Below are positions 6,856 through 12,384 of a DNA stretch of 12,384 nucleotides, one piece after another; position 1 is the first letter of the stretch; every line of letters starts with the position of its first letter. Location of the stretch: assembly GCA_016928755.1 (NCBI GenBank), contig JAFGKB010000100.1:1-12384 (forward strand), in the 5' to 3' direction. The notes under the pieces are model-generated. The model was not told the origin of the DNA, made no database searches, and saw only the letters and a program-made list of their open reading frames with translations. The stretch comes from Anaerolineae bacterium (lineage in GTDB: Bacteria; Chloroflexota; Anaerolineae; B4-G1; SLSP01). Both the position numbers and the translations under genes were made by a program.

Positions 6856-6862
6856 AGGAAGG
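6856..6862 (+). promoter_or_regulatory. Ribosome binding site that decides a TTG start
   Basis: AGGAAGG lies 6 nt before TTG 6869. No ATG or GTG exists in frame close by ahead of the first membrane helix, so this strong site supports initiation at TTG. Confidence 0.7.
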
Positions 6863-6868
6863 TTAAAC

Positions 6869-7792
6869 TTGAACGCGTATTTAGGAGAAATCAGTGCATT
6901 AGCAACTTCTTTTTTCTGGGCTTTAACCTCAACTTTCTTCACCCTAGCCGGGGAGAGAGTTGGTTCACAGACGGTCAATCGGGTACGCTTGATATTAGCG
7001 ACCGTTTTCCTTGCCATTGCACACTTTATATCCCAAGGAACACTCTTCCCGGTCCGTGCCGGGCTTGACCGCTGGGGTTGGTTAGCATTATCGGCCGTGA
7101 TCGGGTTGGTCATCGGTGACGGCTTGCTATTCTATGCCTTCAGCCAAATCGGCACCCGGTTATCTATGTTGTTAATGGCCCTGGCCCCGGTTATGGGCAC
7201 CATTATGGCATGGATTTTCCTGGGAGAAGCTTTGCCGACCACTCAGATATTGGCAATTAGTGTGGCAATCAGTGGTATCGCCTGGGTAGTCTTTGAACGT
7301 AACACTCCTTCTACCCAAGAAGCATCTGCAGAAGCACCTGCACATACAGCGAAAAACTATATTGTGGGGGTTCTATGTGGTGTTGGCGCAGCCCTGGGCC
7401 AGGCGGTGGGCCTAGTGATGTCCAAACAAGGCATGGTGGGAAACTTCCCCTCACTATCAGCAAGTTTAATCCGCGTCCTGGTGGCAGCAGTGTTTATCTG
7501 GATCGTAGCGGCCTTCCAGCGCGAAGCGCGAGAAAGTGTCGTAGCATTACAAGACCGAAGAGCCTTTGGCCTAATCACAGTCGGGTCACTGGTCGGCCCG
7601 ACAATCGGTATGACGTTATCCCTGGTAGCGGTGCAGTTCAGTGAAGTCGGCATAGCCTCCACGCTGATGGCCCTTAGCCCGGTGATGTTGATTCCCATAG
7701 GCCATTGGATCTTCAAGGAACAGGTCAGTACCCGTGCTGTTTTTGGGACCGGGGTAGCGATGGCCGGCGTGGCGATGTTGTTTTTGCTTTAA
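6869..7792 (+). CDS. EamA/DMT-superfamily transporter
   Basis: A 307-residue integral membrane protein made of two EamA repeats (about 4-142 and 163-306), each with about five helices: roughly 5-25, 39-56, 70-92, 97-116, 125-142, then 164-184, 197-216, 232-252, 259-279 and 287-306. The repeats share the family signature near the fourth helix: APVMGTIMAWIFLGE (106-120) and SPVMLIPIGHWIFKE (270-284). A short Ala/Glu/Ser-rich loop (145-160) joins the halves. Family members export or import metabolites, amino acids or nucleotide precursors; the substrate cannot be told from sequence. Translation starts at TTG with a strong ribosome site. The gene lies 36 nt after the glycosyltransferase and is probably cotranscribed with it, though a flippase role for lipid-linked sugars is only a guess. 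Confidence 0.9.
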   Translation: MNAYLGEISALATSFFWALTSTFFTLAGERVGSQTVNRVRLILATVFLAIAHFISQGTLFPVRAGLDRWGWLALSAVIGLVIGDGLLFYAFSQIGTRLSMLLMALAPVMGTIMAWIFLGEALPTTQILAISVAISGIAWVVFERNTPSTQEASAEAPAHTAKNYIVGVLCGVGAALGQAVGLVMSKQGMVGNFPSLSASLIRVLVAAVFIWIVAAFQREARESVVALQDRRAFGLITVGSLVGPTIGMTLSLVAVQFSEVGIASTLMALSPVMLIPIGHWIFKEQVSTRAVFGTGVAMAGVAMLFLL

Positions 7793-7798
7793 CCACCA

Positions 7799-7836
7799 AG
7801 ACTACAAAAGTCTTATGACGAAGACTTTTGTAGTCT
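7799..7836. terminator. 16-bp perfect inverted repeat between convergent genes
   Basis: Left arm AGACTACAAAAGTCTT (7799-7814), loop ATGACG, right arm AAGACTTTTGTAGTCT (7821-7836). It starts 6 nt after the transporter stop and lies just beyond the end of the LCP gene on the other strand, where a bidirectional terminator is expected. Neither side has the usual T-tract directly after the stem (AAAAACTCCC follows on the plus strand), so it may act as an mRNA-end stabiliser or a factor-assisted terminator. Confidence 0.55.
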
Positions 7837-7855
7837 AAAAACTCCCGGCCTCTTT

Positions 7856-9355
7856 TTATTTACAAGTTACGTGGTTTTGGCCCAGGATAAGACGTAGTTT
7901 AATGCCGGACTCCGGTACATTCTGGTAGATAATGTTATTCTCTCCCAAGCCAAAGTAGCTTTGGAGCAAGGGCAATCCTAACCCTTTAGAAGTATCACTG
8001 AACACAACTAATTGCGTCTGGGCATAGTCACGGCGGTCTGGCTCTCCAATACTCGGCAAATACCCGTAATGGGACAGCCAATCCGCAGCCAATAAGTCCC
8101 AATCTGCATTTGGTGTACCATTCCAAATCTCGATGGGGACAAGAGCCTGAAATGCCCGGCTGGACGCAGGGGCCGCGATGACCTGTTCGATAATAGGTGA
8201 AATCTCGTCCCAGAGGGGGATGAAGACATTTCCCCCATAAGGAGTCACATAGGGTTCTACTTGCTGCCGTCCGATATTGTACATCCTCACATTTGAAGGT
8301 TCAAGCTGCATAGCGACCACAACTAAGGACAGAATCGTATTCCAATCCATGTCAGTTTGGTACAAACCACGAGTTTGTTCGTACAACTGAGGCGCAGTGC
8401 GCAATAAATCAATCTGCTTGCCACGCCGCCACATCGCTTCTAATACTTGTTGCTGGCGCTTCTCACGAGAGAAGGCACTGGTAGTCTTACGCGACCGCGA
8501 ATACCACAAGGCTTGCTCCCCGTCCAGGTGGTGAATCCCTGGCTCCAATACAAACCAGGGATACTCTCCTTGTTCATCAGGATAGGGCCAGTAATCCTCT
8601 AAACGGCAATGTACCGGGATATCTACCCCACCTAGGGTATCCACCAGGCCGATCAAGCCATCAAAATTGACTTTGACATAATAATCTGCCGTAATCCCCA
8701 AATTATAAAGCAGTGCCTGGTTAAAAAGTCCAAAGCCGCCGCCCTCATGGTGATTCAGTTCACCATACATATCGGCGAAGTTGATGCGCGTCATCCAGAA
8801 GTTAGGCACGTAGATATATAAATCACGCGGAATAGAGAGCACCGACACCGATGGTATATGGGGATAGATAACGACGTATTGGACGGCATCAGTATGCCAG
8901 TCATTCCAATCCGGACGCTGGTCAATACCTAAGAGGGCAACCGTGATAGCGTCTTCGGGAATATATACCCTAGGAACCGGAGCAGGGATTGTCATAGTGC
9001 TAGAAGGATGTGGGGTAACCGTCACCACAATAGGCACCGCCGTGGGCCGGTGTGGAGGTAAGGGGGTCACCAACGTAGGACTGGGGGTCGGTGTCAGCGT
9101 CGGAGGATCGGGGGTAAATGTCGGTGTAGGAAGAAAAGTGGGCGTGGGCGTCCAAGTAGGGGGGAATGTACCGGTCGGAGCCGGTGTAGCCAGGACGGAA
9201 CTACTCGGCGTTGCCGTAGATGTAGAGCTAGGGGTCAATGTAGAAAGTTGGGATTGAGTCGGGGAGGGACCGGGAATACATGCCACCTGATTTACGATTA
9301 ATACCAAAAGTAGACCTATAAACAAAAGGCGATTTTCTAATTTTACCGGTGTCAT
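7856..9355 (-). CDS. LytR-CpsA-Psr (LCP) family envelope protein with LytR_C domain
   Basis: A 499-residue exported protein. LCP enzymes transfer glycopolymers from a polyprenyl diphosphate carrier to the cell wall or another acceptor. Parts: basic N-terminus and hydrophobic signal or anchor (10-25) ending in VAC with Cys26, a possible but imperfect lipobox (Gln at -3); a Thr/Pro/Ser linker (about 30-126); LCP domain (about 136-315) with LLGID (141-145), Asp156, SIPRD (174-178), RINFADMYG (190-198), LVDTLGGVDIPV (237-248) and YSRSRK...SREKRQQQ (285-303); and a C-terminal LytR_C-like domain (about 405-497) beginning IEIWNGTP. Arg177, Asp178, Arg287, Arg289 and Arg297 are kept; the Asp usual in SDFxR is Ala294. 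It starts 12 nt after the polA stop with no good ribosome site, suggesting coupled translation. Confidence 0.9.
   Translation of the reverse strand: MTPVKLENRLLFIGLLLVLIVNQVACIPGPSPTQSQLSTLTPSSTSTATPSSSVLATPAPTGTFPPTWTPTPTFLPTPTFTPDPPTLTPTPSPTLVTPLPPHRPTAVPIVVTVTPHPSSTMTIPAPVPRVYIPEDAITVALLGIDQRPDWNDWHTDAVQYVVIYPHIPSVSVLSIPRDLYIYVPNFWMTRINFADMYGELNHHEGGGFGLFNQALLYNLGITADYYVKVNFDGLIGLVDTLGGVDIPVHCRLEDYWPYPDEQGEYPWFVLEPGIHHLDGEQALWYSRSRKTTSAFSREKRQQQVLEAMWRRGKQIDLLRTAPQLYEQTRGLYQTDMDWNTILSLVVVAMQLEPSNVRMYNIGRQQVEPYVTPYGGNVFIPLWDEISPIIEQVIAAPASSRAFQALVPIEIWNGTPNADWDLLAADWLSHYGYLPSIGEPDRRDYAQTQLVVFSDTSKGLGLPLLQSYFGLGENNIIYQNVPESGIKLRLILGQNHVTCK
8978..9268 (-). repeat. Thr/Pro-rich linker-encoding low-complexity tract
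   Basis: This part of the LCP gene encodes residues 30-126, dominated by irregular TPTP, PTPT and TPSP blocks. It would form an extended, possibly O-glycosylated spacer between the membrane anchor and the LCP domain. The DNA is quasi-periodic and could expand or contract by slippage. Confidence 0.8.
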
Positions 9356-9367
9356 GGTTAGGGGAAG

Positions 9368-12136
9368 CTACTCCATCTCCTCCCAATTTTCTCCAACTTC
9401 TACATCAACCTTAAGCGGCACCCGCAACTCAAAGGCCCCCTCCATCGCCTCCCGCAAGGTCGCAATAACAGCGTCGCGCTCCCCGACCGGGACTTCCAGT
9501 ACCAATTCATCGTGAACCTGGAGAATAATACGGGCTTGTTGGTTGCATTCCTTCAACATAGCATTTAAGCGTAACATCGCCAACTTGAGGATATCCGCCG
9601 CTGTCCCCTGGATAGGAGTATTGATGGCCATCCGCAAAGCGGCTTGCTGGCCGCGCTTAGAAACCTGGCTACCGGGGCCAAGTTCTGGGAAATAGCGACG
9701 CCGCTGTAACAGAGTTTCAACATACCCCTTTTCGGCAGCTTCTCGTTGCATCTGGTCCATATAGGTATGTACCCGTGGGAAACGCTCGAAATAACGAGCG
9801 ATAAAAGCATCCGCTTCATCCGGCTGCACACCAATCTGACGCGCCAGCCCATAAGCCGTCTGACCATAAATCAAGCCGAAGTTCACCGCCTTAGCAACAC
9901 GGCGCATCTCATAACTGACATCTTCCAGGGCGACTCCATACACAGCCGCTGCTGTTGTCGCGTGAATATCCTCGCCCTTCTGAAATGCCATAATCAAGCC
10001 CTCATCCTCGGAGACATGCGCCATTACCCGTAATTCTACCTGGGAGTAGTCGGCCCCCACAAGAAGCCAGCCCTCTTCAGAGACAAAGGCGCGGCGCACA
10101 CGACGGCCCTCCTCACTACGAATCGGAATATTTTGTAAATTAGGATTAGCAGAGGATAACCGACCGGTCACAGTCCCGGTTTGATTGTAAGATGTATGAA
10201 CCCGTCCGGTCGCAGGATTAACCAACTGAGGTAAAGCATCCACATAGGTTGATTTCAACTTGGCCAATTCACGGTAGTCCAGTATAGCATCCACAATGGG
10301 GTGTGCGCCTTGTAAGTCTTCCAGGACGGAAGCCCGGGTAGAATAGTGACCCGACTTGGTCTTACTTACACCACGAGTTGGTAAACCGAGACGGTCAAAG
10401 AGGACTTCAGAAAGTTGTTGTGTGGAGTTGATGTTAAAGGAGACCCCGGCATAACGTGTAATATCGGAGTCAAGCTGTTCAAGACGTGCGGTGAGTTCCT
10501 GGGACAATGCCTCTAGCCACGCCACATCCAACCGCACACCATGCATCTCCATCTCAAGGAGGATGGGCAATAACGGCATCTCTATATCGCGGAAGAGGTC
10601 AAACTGCTCCCGCTCTTTTAATTCAGCCTCCAAAACGCCAGACAACCGGTGGGTCATATCGGCATCGGCTGACGCATAGGGGACGACTTTATCCAGAGGA
10701 ACCTGGTCCATAGTCTTCTGGGATTTGCCACTCCCGATAAGTTCCTTAATCTCAGTCATCTGTACACCGAGCCGGGACCACGCCTGATTCTTAAGCCCAA
10801 GATTAGGCGAAGCCGGGTTTAAGACCCACTCGGCAAGCATTGTATCAAAGAACGGACCTGCACACGGCATTCCATGCCGGGCCAGTACCTTTAAATCATA
10901 CTTAAGATTATGGCCCTGCTTCAGGATTGATGTATCTGCCAATAACGGCCCCAAATGCCGGGCCACCGTCTCCAACGCCAAAACCGGTTCATCAGGCAGC
11001 GATTGCACAGGGATATACCACGCCATACCGGCCTTATCGGTCAAGGAGATTCCGACCAGTTCGGCAACCATAGGGTCGGTGCCGGTAGTTTCGGTATCCA
11101 AGGTAAATACCGGGGATTCTGAAAGCCCCGCTACCAGTTTTTCCAATGTAACCGCATCAACCACCAAGTGATAATCACCCAGAGGTTGCATCTCCCCCCC
11201 TGTAATGGCCGAATCAGCCCCAAAGAGGGATAATTGGCCGGTGGCCTTGACGGACGGTACTCCTTTGGGTTTTGGTATCCGGGTTAGCAAGGAACGGAAT
11301 TCTAATTGTTGCAAAAAGTTCATAAGCCGTTCGGCATCATACCCATTTATAAAGTCAGCAGTTTTGAGGTCCAGAGATACCGGGGCATCCCGGACAATAC
11401 GCCCTAGGTACTGGCTAAGATAAGCCGCCTCACGGCCCTTTTCCAATGCATTACGGTAGCGCGTAGCTAGTTCATCCAGATGCGCATAGATTTTGTCCAA
11501 AGAGCCGTATTTATTGAGCAGCTTAATGCCACCCTTCTCCCCCACTCCATGTACACCGGGGATATTATCAGAGGAGTCCCCCATCATAGCCTTCAAATCA
11601 ATTAACTGGGTAGGCTCTAGCCCGCCATAGCGCTCACGCACCTTGTCGGGAGTATAATATATAGTATCCGAAAACCGTCGCCCCGAAGTGAGTACTGTGA
11701 TATGCTCATCCACTAATTGTAGTGCATCCCGGTCACCGGTCACAATAATCACATCCAAGTCAGCCTTTGCTGCCTGTAAGGAAAGTGTTCCCAACAAGTC
11801 ATCTGCTTCATAATCCTCTAGCTCTACAATGGGGATACCTAGCGCAGATACAAACTCGCGAATACGCCCCATTTGCCCGCGCATCTCATCTGGCATCTTC
11901 TCACGGTGGGCTTTATACTCAGCGTATTTCCGAACGCGAAAGGATGGGCCTTTGTCAAAGGTCACAATTGCATAATCCGGCTGCTCCTCATTTAGAACCG
12001 TGAACAACATTAACGCAAAGCCAAAAATAGCATTTGTAAATTCACCGGATGAATTTGTTAAATCAGCGGGCAAAGCATGAAAAGCACGGTAGGCCAATGA
12101 ATGGCCATCTATTAAGATTAACTTGTGTTGTGGCAT
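9368..12136 (-). CDS. polA: DNA polymerase I with proofreading exonuclease
   Basis: A 922-residue repair and Okazaki-fragment polymerase. The N-terminal 5' nuclease (about 1-290) keeps its acidic residues: Asp10, Asp108, Glu110, Asp112, Asp113, Asp135, Asp137, Asp187 and Asp190, plus the helix-hairpin-helix GVHGVGEKG (194-202). The 3'-5' exonuclease (about 320-510) is intact: Asp347 and Glu349 (LDTET), Asn410 and Asp414 (GHNLKYD), Tyr487 and Asp491 (YASAD). The polymerase has motif A GADYSQVELR with Asp696, motif B RRVAKAVNFGLIYG with Lys749, Phe753 and Tyr757, and motif C QVHDE (873-877). Many bacterial PolA proteins have lost proofreading; this one has not. ATG 12136 is chosen because GGGAGGT sits 5 nt upstream and MPQHKLILIDG begins the nuclease; ATG 12166 would place that ribosome site inside the gene. 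The LCP gene follows after 12 nt. Confidence 0.97.
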   Translation of the reverse strand: MPQHKLILIDGHSLAYRAFHALPADLTNSSGEFTNAIFGFALMLFTVLNEEQPDYAIVTFDKGPSFRVRKYAEYKAHREKMPDEMRGQMGRIREFVSALGIPIVELEDYEADDLLGTLSLQAAKADLDVIIVTGDRDALQLVDEHITVLTSGRRFSDTIYYTPDKVRERYGGLEPTQLIDLKAMMGDSSDNIPGVHGVGEKGGIKLLNKYGSLDKIYAHLDELATRYRNALEKGREAAYLSQYLGRIVRDAPVSLDLKTADFINGYDAERLMNFLQQLEFRSLLTRIPKPKGVPSVKATGQLSLFGADSAITGGEMQPLGDYHLVVDAVTLEKLVAGLSESPVFTLDTETTGTDPMVAELVGISLTDKAGMAWYIPVQSLPDEPVLALETVARHLGPLLADTSILKQGHNLKYDLKVLARHGMPCAGPFFDTMLAEWVLNPASPNLGLKNQAWSRLGVQMTEIKELIGSGKSQKTMDQVPLDKVVPYASADADMTHRLSGVLEAELKEREQFDLFRDIEMPLLPILLEMEMHGVRLDVAWLEALSQELTARLEQLDSDITRYAGVSFNINSTQQLSEVLFDRLGLPTRGVSKTKSGHYSTRASVLEDLQGAHPIVDAILDYRELAKLKSTYVDALPQLVNPATGRVHTSYNQTGTVTGRLSSANPNLQNIPIRSEEGRRVRRAFVSEEGWLLVGADYSQVELRVMAHVSEDEGLIMAFQKGEDIHATTAAAVYGVALEDVSYEMRRVAKAVNFGLIYGQTAYGLARQIGVQPDEADAFIARYFERFPRVHTYMDQMQREAAEKGYVETLLQRRRYFPELGPGSQVSKRGQQAALRMAINTPIQGTAADILKLAMLRLNAMLKECNQQARIILQVHDELVLEVPVGERDAVIATLREAMEGAFELRVPLKVDVEVGENWEEME

Positions 12137-12141
12137 ACTAG

Positions 12142-12148
12142 ACCTCCC
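12142..12148 (-). promoter_or_regulatory. Ribosome binding site that decides the polA start
   Basis: GGGAGGT on the minus strand, 5 nt before ATG 12136 and identical to the lon ribosome site. It rules against the longer reading frame from 12166, in which it would be coding. Confidence 0.8.
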
Positions 12149-12167
12149 TACTGTTACAGACAACATA

Positions 12168-12185
12168 GGGGCGCATATGCGCCCC
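12168..12185. repeat. 18-nt perfect GC-rich palindrome in the polA leader region
   Basis: GGGGCGCATATGCGCCCC reads the same on both strands and lies 32 nt upstream of the polA ATG. It could be a protein-binding site, or it could form a hairpin in mRNA read through from the upstream gene. No T-tract follows on either strand, so it is not a standard terminator. Confidence 0.6.
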
Positions 12186-12200
12186 CATAATTATGAACGA

Positions 12201-12237
12201 CTAAATCCCCCCCTCCGGGGGGGATTTAGGGGGGGGG
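12201..12237. repeat. C7/G7 hairpin plus G9 run, REP-like palindromic element
   Basis: Arm CTAAATCCCCCCC (12201-12213), 3-nt loop TCC, arm GGGGGGGATTTAG (12217-12229), followed by a run of nine G (12229-12237). It resembles the dispersed CTAAATCCCCC/GGGGGATTTAG palindromes I recall from cyanobacterial and Chloroflexota intergenic regions. It lies just after the upstream gene on the minus strand and could help end its transcript, although no U-tract follows. The homopolymer runs are also prone to sequencing error. Confidence 0.6.
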
Positions 12238-12243
12238 AATACA

Positions 12244-12384
12244 TCAACGCTTGGCTATGATTAAACCGGACTCGGTGCGATTTTCAGAAGCAGATGGCTG
12301 TTGGGGTTTCCTTGATAACAACTCAGAAGCGGACGGCGCAGTTTGTTGTGGGGCAGACGGCTGTGCCGGGGCATATTCCTGGGC
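12244..12384 (-). CDS. C-terminal end of an unidentified Pro/Gln/Ser-rich protein (partial)
   Basis: An open frame enters from the right edge on the minus strand and ends at a TGA at 12244-12246. It gives 46 residues, beginning AQEYAPAQPSAPQQ and ending ESGLIIAKR. The segment is low-complexity, rich in Ala, Pro, Gln and Ser, and looks like a disordered tail; no domain is visible and I do not recognise the family. It lies 107 nt upstream of polA on the same strand, so it may be the first visible gene of a polA-LCP operon unless the hairpin between them terminates it. That this is a real gene end rests on the open frame to the window edge and its protein-like tail composition. Confidence 0.55.
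   Translation of the reverse strand, partial: AQEYAPAQPSAPQQTAPSASELLSRKPQQPSASENRTESGLIIAKR

Noticed and set aside
8943..9257. A 104-codon plus-strand frame rich in Gly and Val
   Set aside because: It is the antisense of the Thr/Pro-rich linker of the LCP protein. The Gly/Val bias is the mirror of Thr/Pro codons, and no ribosome site or family similarity supports it.
12137..12166. ATG 12166 as start of polA
   Set aside because: The strong GGGAGGT ribosome site lies within these extra codons, and the conserved nuclease sequence begins right after ATG 12136.

Overview
The window carries seven complete genes, one gene fragment and several well-formed regulatory structures. It looks like a chromosomal segment of a Chloroflexota bacterium, possibly Anaerolineae-like. 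That placement is an inference. It rests on the very Thr/Pro-rich linker of the LytR-CpsA-Psr (LCP) protein, the mid-range base composition, a repeat whose start resembles a dispersed motif I recall from such genomes, and the character of the Lon and PolA sequences. No rRNA, tRNA, CRISPR array, transposase or phage gene was seen.

Left part (1-3800): two imperfect tandem repeat units open the window. A candidate promoter then leads into a stand-alone receiver-domain protein (GTG start at 440) whose phosphoacceptor Asp is replaced by Glu. This gene converges on lon (ATP-dependent protease, minus strand), and a perfect 14-bp hairpin terminator lies between them. The roughly 400-bp region between the divergent lon and tatD genes holds a promoter for each, and both promoters overlap inverted repeats.

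Middle part (3800-7850), plus strand: a TatD-family metal-dependent hydrolase, a long-chain-type trans-polyprenyl diphosphate synthase, a family 2 glycosyltransferase (3-nt gap, probably translationally coupled) and an EamA/DMT-family transporter with a TTG start. A 16-bp inverted repeat separates this group from the convergent genes that follow.

Right part (7856-12384), minus strand: in transcription order, the C-terminal end of an unidentified Pro/Gln/Ser-rich protein, polA (5' nuclease, intact proofreading exonuclease and polymerase), and an LCP-family envelope protein starting 12 nt after the polA stop. The gap upstream of polA holds an 18-nt GC-rich palindrome and a C7/G7 hairpin resembling dispersed palindromic repeats.

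There are two functional themes. One is housekeeping: protein quality control (Lon) and DNA replication and repair (PolA, TatD). The other is envelope building: polyprenyl lipid carrier or quinone tail, glycosyl transfer, and LCP attachment of polymers to the wall. I found no convincing new multi-gene system. The most notable points are the altered receiver domain, extended -10 motifs at all four best promoter candidates, and the inverted repeats that overlap two of those promoters.
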